Shown: positions 51,288 to 59,407 of the stretch, in pieces | Position numbering within the stretch: position 1 is the stretch's first letter | Layout: every line of letters begins with the position of its first letter | Origin: CALOCN01 sp942491735 | Lineage (GTDB): Bacteria > Eisenbacteria > RBG-16-71-46 > JABDJR01 | Assembly (NCBI GenBank): GCA_942491735.1 | Contig: CALOCN010000001.1 | Span: forward strand, 1,302,001-1,366,000 | DNA: 64,000 nt | Direction: 5' to 3' | Position numbers and translations under genes: made by a program | Notes under the pieces: model-generated | The model's input: the letters and a program-made list of their open reading frames with translations, nothing else | Database searches by the model: none | What the model was told of the DNA's origin: nothing

Positions 51288-53215
51288 GCAGACTTCTCCG
51301 GCGCTCGGGGGCCGTGGCCCTGCTCGTGCTGGGCTCCCTCGCCTGCGGCCCGTCCGAAACCCCACTCAATGTGGTGGTGATCGTGGTGGACACCCTGCGC
51401 GCGGATCGCCTGGGGTTCCTGGGCTACCCCCGCGAAACCTCGCCCAACCTGGATCGACTGGCCGCGCGGGGTACCGCCTTCACCCGGGCCTGGACGCCGG
51501 TTCCGGTGACCCTCCCCGCGGTGACCAGCCTGCTCACCGGCCGACTTCCCCATGAGCATGGAGTGCGCGACAACGAGCACTACGTGCTGCGGGATGCGGA
51601 AACCACCCTGGCCGAGCGATTGCGCGATGCCGGCTGGAGCACCGCGGCGGTGGTCGCATCGAGCGTGATCGCTTCGGACCGGAATCTCGATCAGGGGTTC
51701 GATCACTACGACGACGACTTTGGTCCTCCCTACGAGGTCTTCAACCCCGCCCTCGCCCTCTTCGCCGAGGACTTCGCCACCACACGCCGCCGGGCCACCA
51801 CCGTCACCGATCGCGCGCTGGAGGTGGTGCGGGCCTTGGGCACGAAGCCCTACTTTCTCTTCGTGCACTACTTCGACGTGCACAGCTACTACGACCCCCC
51901 GCCGCGGTACGCGGCCCGTTTTCCGGACAGCGCCTACGACGGGGAGATCGCCTACGCCGACGCGGAGATCGGTCGCCTGCTGGCCGCCCTCGATCCGGCG
52001 ACCACCCTCATTGCCCTCGTGGCCGACCATGGGGAGGGGCTGGGGGACCACGGCGAGCCGGAGCACGGTTTTCTCCTCTACGAGTCCACCCTGCACGTGC
52101 CCCTCATCCTGGCCGGACCCGGCATCCCCGAGGGGGTCCGGCGCGACGATCCGGTCAGCCTCGTCGATGTGGAGCCCACCCTGGCCGCACGACTGGGATT
52201 GCCCGCGGCCTCGCCGGCCCGCAGCGGGGTGGCCATCGACTGGGCAGGTGACGTCGATCCGCAGCGCGTGCTCTACGCGGAGACCTTTCGCACCCTGGTC
52301 AGCTACCGGTGGAGCGAGCTGCGCTCGGTACGCCGGGACGCGCGCAAGCTCATCGTCGGGGGTGGGGTCACCGAGGTCTATGACCTGGCCGCCGATCCGG
52401 GCGAGATTGCGGATCGCAGCGACGCCGATCCCGCCGAGGATCTCCAGGCGGCGCTCCGGGTCGTTACCGGAGGGGAGACCCGCGAGGATGTGCTCGAAGC
52501 GCTCAGCGCCGATCCGGACCCGGGCCGTCGTGCCCTGCTGGAGAGCCTGGGGTACCTCTCGGGTTCGCAGGATCCGGACCCTGCCGATCCCTCCGGTCTG
52601 GCCGCGGTGCCGCACCCCAGGGAGGCACTGGCCCAGTGGCTGGTGGCCCAGCAGACCAAACGCCGCTATCGCCGCGGACTGCTCCTGGCCTCCAGCGGGG
52701 AGCCTGCCGCCGCCCTCGCCCTCTTCGACTCGGTCCTGGTCCGGGAACCGGGCCGCGCCGACGCCTACTTCAATCGTGCCCTGGTGCACCGGAAGCTCGA
52801 CGACGCCGAAGGCTATGCGCGCGACCTCGAGGCTTCCCTGGCCCGGAACCCGGACTATGTCCCGGCCCTGGCCGCCAAAGCGCGGGACGCCGATCTGGCG
52901 GGAGACCCGGGTGGCGCCCGGGAGCTCTACGAACGCGTGCTCGCCCTGGAGCCGGCTCACGAGGTCGCCCTGTCCCGGTTGGCTCAGGCCCTGCTCGAGG
53001 AGGGTGCGTTCGAGGACGCCTTGCCCTATCTGCGCCGCCTCGTGTCCGGGGAACCGGAGAACCCTGCGCATCGCTTCAACCTGGGGATGGCCGCCCTTCA
53101 GGCCGGCCGCCCCGCGGAAGGACGCCCGCACCTCGAGCGTTTTCTCGAGTTGGCGCCGGGGGATGCCCGCGCCCCCGCGGCGAACGGGGCACTCCGGTCT
53201 CTCGGCGGGTCATGA
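51284..53215 (+). CDS. Sulfatase-fold lipoprotein with C-terminal TPRs, probable CTG start
   Basis: 643 residues if started at CTG 51284 (CTGA overlap), giving signal LSRLLRRSGAVALLVLGSLAC with a basic start and Cys21; the GTG at 51314 leaves the hydrophobic core only. The alkaline-phosphatase/sulfatase domain has VVDTLRADRLG (metal), VTLPAVTSLLTGRLPHEHG with Thr76 in place of the Cys/Ser that becomes formylglycine, and ADHGEGLGDHGEPEHG. It is therefore not a classical sulfatase; a Thr nucleophile occurs in phosphoethanolamine-transferase-like relatives. LESLGYLSG (about 419-427) links it to four or more TPR units. Substrate unknown; the outer-membrane or periplasmic place is inferred. Confidence 0.8.
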   Translation: MSRLLRRSGAVALLVLGSLACGPSETPLNVVVIVVDTLRADRLGFLGYPRETSPNLDRLAARGTAFTRAWTPVPVTLPAVTSLLTGRLPHEHGVRDNEHYVLRDAETTLAERLRDAGWSTAAVVASSVIASDRNLDQGFDHYDDDFGPPYEVFNPALALFAEDFATTRRRATTVTDRALEVVRALGTKPYFLFVHYFDVHSYYDPPPRYAARFPDSAYDGEIAYADAEIGRLLAALDPATTLIALVADHGEGLGDHGEPEHGFLLYESTLHVPLILAGPGIPEGVRRDDPVSLVDVEPTLAARLGLPAASPARSGVAIDWAGDVDPQRVLYAETFRTLVSYRWSELRSVRRDARKLIVGGGVTEVYDLAADPGEIADRSDADPAEDLQAALRVVTGGETREDVLEALSADPDPGRRALLESLGYLSGSQDPDPADPSGLAAVPHPREALAQWLVAQQTKRRYRRGLLLASSGEPAAALALFDSVLVREPGRADAYFNRALVHRKLDDAEGYARDLEASLARNPDYVPALAAKARDADLAGDPGGARELYERVLALEPAHEVALSRLAQALLEEGAFEDALPYLRRLVSGEPENPAHRFNLGMAALQAGRPAEGRPHLERFLELAPGDARAPAANGALRSLGGS

Positions 53216-55011
53216 CCGCGCACCGCGACGCGCTGTTCCCTGCCGGCGCTGTGCGCTACGCGGTCCTCCTGTTCGTGGTCGCGTTGCTCATTCGGCTGGC
53301 CTTCTGGCGCGCGACGCCCGATGCGTTGTGGTCCTACTCTCTCTGGTACAAGGGGGACGCGCCGCTCTGGGTGGAAGCCACGCGCGTGCTGACGGCAGGA
53401 GAGACCTTCCAGTTCGGTCTACCCCTGCGCCCGCCCGGCATGCTGTTCCTGTTGCCACGGGTACTGTCCTTGGTCGGTGGCCCCGGCGCCGCGGTGGGGC
53501 TCTGGTGCGCGCTGGGGGCGTTGGTGCCGACGCTGTTCTTTCTCGCCGCCGTGCCGTCGGTGGGTGTGGGCACGGCCCGTTTGGCCGGGGCGATCATGGC
53601 GGTTTCCAGCGGCCTGCTCATGCTGTCCACCTCGCTCAACAACGAAACCCCGTACCTGGTTCTGGTCGGGCTTGGATTCCTGGTGTTCGAGGTTCTGCGT
53701 CGTGGTCGCCTCGGTGCGTCCCCCGCAATGTTTTGGTGGCTTGTCGTGTGGGGCGTGCTCCAGGCGGCGGCTACCCTGGTGCGGGTGGAGCATCTGCTCT
53801 TTGCCCTGCCGTGTGCGTGGCTGCTCCTGCGCCGCAACCCCGCCGGCGTCGCTCCACCCCCGCGAACCGGGCGCTTGCTCCCGGCGCTCCTGGTCACCCT
53901 CGGGTTCCTCGCCGTTCTTGCTCCGTGGCAGGTGAGCGCCTGGCGTGCCGTCGATCGGTTCAACCGGGAGCTCCCGGTGGCTTCCCCCCGCATGGGCGGG
54001 CCGAGTCCCCTCCAGTTGCAGCGCATGATGGAGGCGTTGCCCTGGGATCCCGGGGCCGCCGCGATCCTGGAAGAGCTGCCGGGGTTTGGGCGCCCCTTCT
54101 GGGGCGCGTTCGTCACCGCCACGGTGGCGCACCGTGGGGGAGTGCGGGTCAGGCCGGCGGATCTGCGCATCCTGGAGGAGGCGTTCGGCGACATGCCCCG
54201 CCCGCTCTCCCGCCGCTTCCTGGTCGCCAACTACGGACCGGTGAACGCCTTCCTGGCCCAGAACGACCGGGCGGTGACCGGGTTCACCCGGGCCGGTCTC
54301 GGGATTCCCCCGCCGCTTGCCGGCGGGCCCGATCGCTACCCGGGGCCGCTCGTCGCCGGACTCCCTCCACCGGATCAACTCTCGTTTCTCTATCCACCCC
54401 ACCTCGAGGTGATGACCCAGGGCTATGTCCTGGCCGGGCGATGGATGGCTGCGCATCCGGACCGGTTCGTGCGTCGTGTGTGGGCGCGATTGGGGCGGTT
54501 CTGGCAGGGTGCGGCGCACGGCCTGACCGGGTACGCCTTCCCGGTGGGACTCTCCGGGGTGCGGCCACGGGTGGATCTGGTGATCCCCGACCCCACGCCC
54601 AGGGCATGGCTGTGGCAGGGCCTGGTCCTCCTGGCATGCCTGGTCGGGTTTCTGACCGCTCCCGCCAAGCCGGCGCTGGCCCCCTGGATTCTCTTCGCCG
54701 CAACCAAGGGGGCGATTGTCGTCGTCTTTTTTGGCTATGCGCGGATGGGCGCCACGGTGGTTCCGGTGATCGCGCTCCTGGCGTCCCTGGCCCTGACCCG
54801 GGCACTTGCCGGAGTCCCGCCCCGGTGGAGGTGGGGGAGGGTCCCGGGGCTCACCGCGCTGACCGGGGTGGTCCTGCTGGGAGGGCTGATCCTGGAATCG
54901 GTGCGTCTGTGCGCGCCGCCACGGGTCTCGGTGGATGCCGCTCCGGTGGACTCCGTGGATCCGTTCCCCGAGGGGAACTACCAGGATCGACGGATCGAAG
55001 TGGCTCGTTAG
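53212..55011 (+). CDS. GT-C-like polytopic membrane protein
   Basis: 599 residues from ATG 53212 (ATGA overlap). About 11-12 membrane segments (AVLLFVVALLIRLAFW, GMLFLLPRVLSLVG, LVVWGVLQAAATLV, LLPALLVTLGFLAVLAPWQ, VVPVIALLASLALTRALA). The first outer loop carries Asp residues (YKGDAPLWVEATR), the place where GT-C glycosyltransferases have a catalytic Asp/Glu, and RPPGMLF is like the ArnT/PMT family 'RpPlyp..la'. A lipid-linked sugar donor is likely. It follows the sulfatase-fold lipoprotein, suggesting both act on the same envelope glycan. About 60 nt to the tRNA; the G+C-rich repeats between (55020-55050) make several hairpins without T-runs. Confidence 0.75.
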   Translation: MTAHRDALFPAGAVRYAVLLFVVALLIRLAFWRATPDALWSYSLWYKGDAPLWVEATRVLTAGETFQFGLPLRPPGMLFLLPRVLSLVGGPGAAVGLWCALGALVPTLFFLAAVPSVGVGTARLAGAIMAVSSGLLMLSTSLNNETPYLVLVGLGFLVFEVLRRGRLGASPAMFWWLVVWGVLQAAATLVRVEHLLFALPCAWLLLRRNPAGVAPPPRTGRLLPALLVTLGFLAVLAPWQVSAWRAVDRFNRELPVASPRMGGPSPLQLQRMMEALPWDPGAAAILEELPGFGRPFWGAFVTATVAHRGGVRVRPADLRILEEAFGDMPRPLSRRFLVANYGPVNAFLAQNDRAVTGFTRAGLGIPPPLAGGPDRYPGPLVAGLPPPDQLSFLYPPHLEVMTQGYVLAGRWMAAHPDRFVRRVWARLGRFWQGAAHGLTGYAFPVGLSGVRPRVDLVIPDPTPRAWLWQGLVLLACLVGFLTAPAKPALAPWILFAATKGAIVVVFFGYARMGATVVPVIALLASLALTRALAGVPPRWRWGRVPGLTALTGVVLLGGLILESVRLCAPPRVSVDAAPVDSVDPFPEGNYQDRRIEVAR

Positions 55012-55070
55012 CCGGTCGCTGCCCTCCCGGAGGGCCCTCCCGAGGGGGCTCCAGGAAGGAACCGGTTAAC

Positions 55071-55157
55071 TGGTGCGGAAGGGGGGACTCGAACCCCCAC
55101 AGCCTTGCGGCCACTGGAACCTGAATCCAGCGCGTCTGCCAATTCCGCCACTTCCGC
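55071..55157 (-). tRNA. tRNA-Leu (CAG)
   Basis: An 87-nt class II tRNA including an encoded CCA. Acceptor GCGGAAG (55157-55151) pairs with CTTCCGC, the discriminator is A, D-arm and TGG-CAGACG region present, anticodon stem CTGGA/TCCAG with loop TTCAGGT gives anticodon CAG. The long variable arm (TGGCCGCAAGGCTG region) is that of leucine tRNAs, and the T-arm GGGGGTTCGAGTCCCCC is perfect. It reads CTG codons, the commonest leucine codon in a G+C-rich genome. Confidence 0.97.
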
Positions 55158-55174
55158 ACGCACAAGGACGGAAC

Positions 55175-55203
55175 AGCCTATCCCCGGTTCCGGGGCGTGT
55201 CAA
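55175..55203 (-). promoter_or_regulatory. Promoter of the tRNA-Leu gene
   Basis: On the minus strand TTGACA (55203-55198), a 17-nt spacer and TAGGCT (55180-55175), with predicted start near 55168, about 11 nt before the mature tRNA. Fits the TTGACA/TAnnnT consensus and gives it independent support from a stable RNA gene. Confidence 0.75.
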
Positions 55204-55301
55204 CGGCTTCTTGCCGGGGGAGCGGAACCCCGGCTAAGGTTAGGGGTTTTCGTATGATGCCGGGGGTTCACTCCGGTTTCGCGTACCCTGTCAGGAGAAG
55301 C

Positions 55302-55787
55302 ATGGCCAAAGGCAAGGCGCCCGACGAGTCCGATCTCGTCATCGTCGCCAACAACCGCAAGGCACGACACCTGTACCACATCCTCGACGTGCTCGAGGCC
55401 GGTCTGGTGCTGACCGGAACCGAGGTCAAATCCCTCCGCGCCGGGAAGATCAACGTGGGGGACGCCTATGCCGTGGTCGAGGGCCAGGAAGTCTGGCTCC
55501 TCAACCTGCACATCTCCCCCTACGAACAGGGCAACCGGTTCAACCACGAACCGCTGCGCAAACGCAAGCTCCTTCTGACCCGCAAGGAGATCACCCGCCT
55601 GGTCGGCAAGACCAAGGAGAAGGGACTCACCCTCGTTCCGCTGCGGGTGTTCTTCCGCAAGGGCTGGGCCAAGGTCGAGATCGGGTTGGGCAAGGGGAAG
55701 AAGTCGCACGACAAGCGGGAGGACATCGCCAAACGGGACGCGGACCGGGACATGGCGCGGGCCATGAGCCGACGGGGGCGCGAATGA
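55302..55787 (+). CDS. smpB: SsrA-binding protein
   Basis: 161 residues from ATG 55302, preceded by AGGAGAAG. The hallmark blocks are VIVANNRKARHLYHI, LEAGLVLTGTEVKSLR, GKINVGDAYAVVEGQEVWL, ISPYEQGNRFNHEPLR and KRKLLLTRKEI; the basic tail GKGKKSHDKREDIAKRDADR enters the ribosome. SmpB escorts tmRNA to stalled ribosomes. First gene of a run of overlapping genes to 60024. The tmRNA gene itself is not in the window. Confidence 0.96.
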   Translation: MAKGKAPDESDLVIVANNRKARHLYHILDVLEAGLVLTGTEVKSLRAGKINVGDAYAVVEGQEVWLLNLHISPYEQGNRFNHEPLRKRKLLLTRKEITRLVGKTKEKGLTLVPLRVFFRKGWAKVEIGLGKGKKSHDKREDIAKRDADRDMARAMSRRGRE

Positions 55788-57253
55788 ACCTTCGCGTCCT
55801 GGCCGTGGTGCTCCTGGGTCTGCTTCCGGTCCATCCGTGGGCTGCCGGGGTGGTCGGCGCCCAGGACCTCGCGGACGAGTTGCCTCCCGGGGCCTCGGCC
55901 CTCTCGTTGCGGCTGGTGCCGGTGGGGAGCGCCTCGCCGCGTCTGGCCGCCGGCTACGAACGGGACGGAGTCATCTACGTCGCGGCCCGGGACCTTTCGG
56001 TCCTGCTCGACGCGACCAAGTACTGGCAGAGCGAACTCGGTCGGCTCACCCTCGTCCTCCCCGGTCGCGAGGTGACGTTGACCGTCGGCTCCGACATCGC
56101 GGTCATCGAACCGGGGGCCATGCGACACCTGGCCGGGTCGGTCTTTCGCTGGGGCGGACGTCTCTACATTCCCCTCGACCTGTTCCTCGACGAGACCGGT
56201 CGGGCCCAGGAGTGGCTGGATGAGTTCCCGCTCCGATTCGACCGGGCCGCGCGGGTGCTCTCCGCGGCGGGACGGGAGGGATCCATCGACCGGGCGGTGC
56301 TGGCTCGGGACGCCGCGGGGTGGCGTCTGCTGCTCAACGCCGATACCCCCATTCGGTTCGACCGGGTTCGGACCCTGCGTTCCTCGTTCGTCCTCCTGCT
56401 CCGGGACGTGACCTACGACCCGCTCCTTCACCCGCTTCCCCCCGAGCACGAGTGGTTCCAGGGGCTTCGCCTGCGGAACCTGCCCGAAGGGGTGGAGCTC
56501 AGCTTCTCGGCCAGTGCCGCCGTGGTGGGGTACACCCTCAAGCAGGTCGACCCCACTGACCTGGAGATCTTCCTGGGTCTGGACGAACGGGATCTGCGGA
56601 CCGGCACCCTCTCGCGATTCGGCACCGCCGAGGGGCTGGTGCCGGAGGAGGTGCGGGTCATCGCCCTGGACGCGGGTCACGGCGGCGACGACACCGGAGC
56701 GACCCTGGGCGAGACCAGCGAGGCCTGGCTGAGCGCGGAGTTGTGTCGCAGCGTGGCCACCCTGCTGCGCTTGGAACTCGATGTGGAGGCGGTGGTGATT
56801 CGGGACGATCACGAGAATCCCAGCGCGGATGAACGGGCCGAGCGGGCCAATCACGCGGGTGCGGATCTGTACCTGGCCCTGCATGTCCATCCACGCGGCG
56901 GCGGGGTTGCCGCCTTTGTCGGGATGCCGGGTGAGGGAGGGGAGGGACTGCCCCGCGACGCGGCCAGCCTGGGCTTTCGCGCCTCGGGGCGGGGACAGGG
57001 GCCCTACCTGAACTCGAGCCGCCTCCTGGCCCGTTCCCTCGTCGATGCCATCGCGGCTCGTCGTTCCGAGGATCCCCAGGGCGTGTTCGGCGAGAGACTT
57101 CCCGAGCTCATGGGAACCGCCATGCCGGCCACCCTGATCGAGATCCCCGGCGGAACCGACGGCACCGCGCCCGGGGCCCGCGAAGTCCAGGAACTGGCCC
57201 GGGCCATCGTGGAGGGCATCCAGATCTTCATGCTTTCCGGGGAAGAACCATGA
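55784..57253 (+). CDS. N-acetylmuramoyl-L-alanine amidase (Amidase_3) with N-terminal stalk domain
   Basis: 489 residues from ATG 55784 (ATGA overlap with smpB). Signal peptide to about residue 27. N-terminal copper-amine-oxidase-like stalk segment (YVAARDLSVLLDATKY, RLYIPLDLFLDET). C-terminal amidase: VIALDAGHGGDDTGATLG (zinc His), SEAWLSAELC with the next zinc ligand Glu, LYLALHVHPRG (zinc His) and PATLIEIPGG for the catalytic Glu. The core is divergent (LALHVHP for the usual SIHAN). It cleaves the lactyl-amide bond in peptidoglycan. Overlaps a GerMN-domain gene and sits by murI; the set serves the cell wall. Confidence 0.87.
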   Translation: MNLRVLAVVLLGLLPVHPWAAGVVGAQDLADELPPGASALSLRLVPVGSASPRLAAGYERDGVIYVAARDLSVLLDATKYWQSELGRLTLVLPGREVTLTVGSDIAVIEPGAMRHLAGSVFRWGGRLYIPLDLFLDETGRAQEWLDEFPLRFDRAARVLSAAGREGSIDRAVLARDAAGWRLLLNADTPIRFDRVRTLRSSFVLLLRDVTYDPLLHPLPPEHEWFQGLRLRNLPEGVELSFSASAAVVGYTLKQVDPTDLEIFLGLDERDLRTGTLSRFGTAEGLVPEEVRVIALDAGHGGDDTGATLGETSEAWLSAELCRSVATLLRLELDVEAVVIRDDHENPSADERAERANHAGADLYLALHVHPRGGGVAAFVGMPGEGGEGLPRDAASLGFRASGRGQGPYLNSSRLLARSLVDAIAARRSEDPQGVFGERLPELMGTAMPATLIEIPGGTDGTAPGAREVQELARAIVEGIQIFMLSGEEP

Positions 57254-57801
57254 TGAGCCCGCTCGCCCGCTATGGTGGACTGGCCGCGATTCTCCTCGTG
57301 GTGGTGGGTCTGGTCTTCCTCGCCGTGTCCCTGGATGAACTCCGCAAGCCGGCACCGCTCACCTACCGTCTCGATTGGACCCGACGGGGGCTCCCGCTCA
57401 AGACGGTCACCGTGTACGTGGTCCAGCCGGACTCCCTCATTCTGCTTCCGGTGACCCGGGAGATGCGGTCCGAGGAGAGTCGGGCCATGGTGGCGCGCAA
57501 CCTCATCGCCTCCATGACCCTTCCGGTCGACGAGGCGCTGCCTCCGCTCCCGGCCGGAACGGAGTTGCTGCACTTCTTCGAGACCGACACCGGCGATGCC
57601 GTCCTTGATTTCAACGCCGCGGTGATGAAGATCGAAGCCAACGGCATTCTCGAGGAGAAGCTGCGTCTGGAGGCGGTGGTGCGCACCCTCGCCGACAACC
57701 TGGGCGGGCTCCGCCGGTTCGAGTTGCTGGTCCACGGCCGGCCGCTCACCCGCTGGGGTCAGCATGTGACCCTGGCCGGCCCGGTGGAGGCTTCGCAATG
57801 A
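57250..57801 (+). CDS. GerMN-domain membrane protein
   Basis: 183 residues from ATG 57250 (ATGA overlap). One N-terminal membrane segment (LAAILLVVVGLVFLAVSL), then the GerMN domain: TVTVYVVQPDSLILLPVTRE, ARNLIASMTLP, LPPLPAGTELLHFFETD, GDAVLDFNAAVM and LRLEAVVRTLADNLGGL with ELLVHG. In sporulators GerM helps spore-coat or engulfment assembly; in other bacteria this domain is found with amidases and is believed to bind cell-wall parts. Its coupling to the amidase here supports a peptidoglycan role and gives no sign of spore formation. Confidence 0.87.
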   Translation: MMSPLARYGGLAAILLVVVGLVFLAVSLDELRKPAPLTYRLDWTRRGLPLKTVTVYVVQPDSLILLPVTREMRSEESRAMVARNLIASMTLPVDEALPPLPAGTELLHFFETDTGDAVLDFNAAVMKIEANGILEEKLRLEAVVRTLADNLGGLRRFELLVHGRPLTRWGQHVTLAGPVEASQ

Positions 57802-58673
57802 GTCCCCATGGAACGCGTCCCCTCGGGGTGTTCGATTCGGGGTTGGGTGGGCTCACCGTGGTCCGTTCGGTGGCCTCGGTCCTTCCCTCCGAACCCATGG
57901 TCTACTTCGGCGACACCGCGCGGCTCCCCTACGGCAACAAGTCCGCCCGCACCGTGACCCGGCTTTCCCTGGAAGCGTTGTGGTTCCTGGAGCACTTCGG
58001 GATCAAGGCGTTGATCGTGGCCTGCAACAGCGCCTCGGCCCTGGCCATCGATGCCCTGCGCGACGCGGCCAGCGTGCCGGTCCTGGGAGTGGTGGAAGCG
58101 GGGGCGCGACGCGCCATGGAAACCACCCGGACCGGGCGGGTGGGGGTGATCGGCACCCGGGGCACCATCGGTTCCGGTTGCTACGAGCGGGCGCTCAGCG
58201 CCCTGGATGCATCCGTCACCACCGCCACCGCCACCGCGCCGCTCTTCGTGCCCCTGGTGGAGGAAGGGTGGATCGATCACGCGGTGACCCGCGCCGTGGC
58301 GCGAGAGTACCTGACCCCGCTCATCGAGGCCCGGGTCGACACCCTGGTCCTGGGCTGCACCCACTACCCGCTCCTGGCCCGGGTCATTGGCGAGGTCATG
58401 GGGGACACGGTTACCCTGATCGACTCCGGGGATGCCGTGGCCGTCGAGGCCCAGGCGTACCTCGGGGAGCACGACCTGCTGAGCCGGGGCGGCGTCCCCG
58501 CGCGAAAGCACCGCTTCTTTGTCAGCGACCAGCCGGATCGGTTCGACGCGGAGGGCCGCCGCTTTCTTGGCGATGCCCTCATGGGCAGCGTGGAATCGGT
58601 GGACCAATCGGACCTGCCCTGGTACAACCGGGCCGCCTCGCCCGAATCGAATCAACCCCAGGAGACGCCATGA
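57798..58673 (+). CDS. murI: Glutamate racemase
   Basis: 291 residues from ATG 57798 (ATGA overlap). Asp/Glu racemase motifs: GVFDSGLGGLTVVRS, YFGDTARLPYGNKS, ALIVACNSASALA with one catalytic Cys and VDTLVLGCTHYPLL with the other. It makes D-glutamate for peptidoglycan. The pair of Cys is complete, so it should be active. Length is normal with a 25-residue polar tail. Next come rph and rdgB, an arrangement known from many bacteria. Confidence 0.96.
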   Translation: MSPHGTRPLGVFDSGLGGLTVVRSVASVLPSEPMVYFGDTARLPYGNKSARTVTRLSLEALWFLEHFGIKALIVACNSASALAIDALRDAASVPVLGVVEAGARRAMETTRTGRVGVIGTRGTIGSGCYERALSALDASVTTATATAPLFVPLVEEGWIDHAVTRAVAREYLTPLIEARVDTLVLGCTHYPLLARVIGEVMGDTVTLIDSGDAVAVEAQAYLGEHDLLSRGGVPARKHRFFVSDQPDRFDAEGRRFLGDALMGSVESVDQSDLPWYNRAASPESNQPQETP

Positions 58674-59407
58674 CCCGCATCGATGGACGACGGTCCGACC
58701 AGCTCCGCCCCACCACGATCGAGACCGCGGTGCTGCGCCACGCCGAGGGCTCGGCCCGCATCACCATGGGGGGAACCCAGGTGCTTTGCGCGGCCACGGT
58801 CGAGGATCGGGTGCCACCGTTTCTCAAAGGAAGCGGCAAGGGGTGGGTGACCGCCGAGTACGGCATGCTGCCCCGTTCCTCCCACGACCGGATTGCCCGC
58901 GAGGCGACCCGCGGCAAGCAGGGGGGGCGAACCCTGGAGATCCAGCGGTTGATCGGCCGCTCCATGCGCGCCGTGGTGGACATGGCCAGCTTCGGCGAGC
59001 GCACGGTGATCCTGGACTGCGACGTGATCGAGGCCGACGGGGGCACCCGGACCGCCTCCATCACCGGGGCCTGCGTGGCCCTGCACATGGCGTTTACCCA
59101 TCTGGTGGAGCAGGGACGCATCCCGTACCACCCGCTGCGGGAACTGGTCACCGCGGTCAGCGTGGGGGTTCTGGGAACCGATGCCCTGCTCGACTTGTGT
59201 TACGAGGAGGACTCGCGGGCCGACGTGGATCTCAATGCGGTGCGCGCGGCCTCGGGAAACCTGATCGAAGTGCAGGGGACGGCCGAGGGAGAGCCCTTCA
59301 GCCGGGCGCAGCTCACCCAGCTCCTGGATCTGGCCGACGCCGGTTGCCACACCCTGGAGGCGCTCCAGCGCGAGGCGCTGGGCGTCGAGAAGGGACAGCG
59401 TTCGTGA
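58670..59407 (+). CDS. rph: Ribonuclease PH
   Basis: 245 residues from ATG 58670 (ATGA overlap), 5 nt after AGGAGA. RNase PH blocks: RIDGRRSDQLRPTTIE, GSARITMGGTQVLCAATVED, GWVTAEYGMLPRSSHDR, GRTLEIQRLIGRSMRAVVD, GERTVILDCDVIEADGGTR, LDLCYEEDSRADVDLN. It is a phosphorolytic exonuclease that trims tRNA 3' ends. Overlaps rdgB at its stop. Confidence 0.97.
   Translation: MTRIDGRRSDQLRPTTIETAVLRHAEGSARITMGGTQVLCAATVEDRVPPFLKGSGKGWVTAEYGMLPRSSHDRIAREATRGKQGGRTLEIQRLIGRSMRAVVDMASFGERTVILDCDVIEADGGTRTASITGACVALHMAFTHLVEQGRIPYHPLRELVTAVSVGVLGTDALLDLCYEEDSRADVDLNAVRAASGNLIEVQGTAEGEPFSRAQLTQLLDLADAGCHTLEALQREALGVEKGQRS

Noticed and set aside
55020..55052. G+C-rich inverted repeats between the GT-C-like gene and the tRNA as a terminator
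   Set aside because: Several competing small stems and no T-run on either strand; cannot support a specific terminator.
51720..55124. A 1134-codon plus-strand frame across the sulfatase-fold and GT-C-like genes
   Set aside because: It runs out of frame through two genes with clear family motifs and reads into the tRNA; Pro/Arg/Ser-rich translation is typical of frame shadows.
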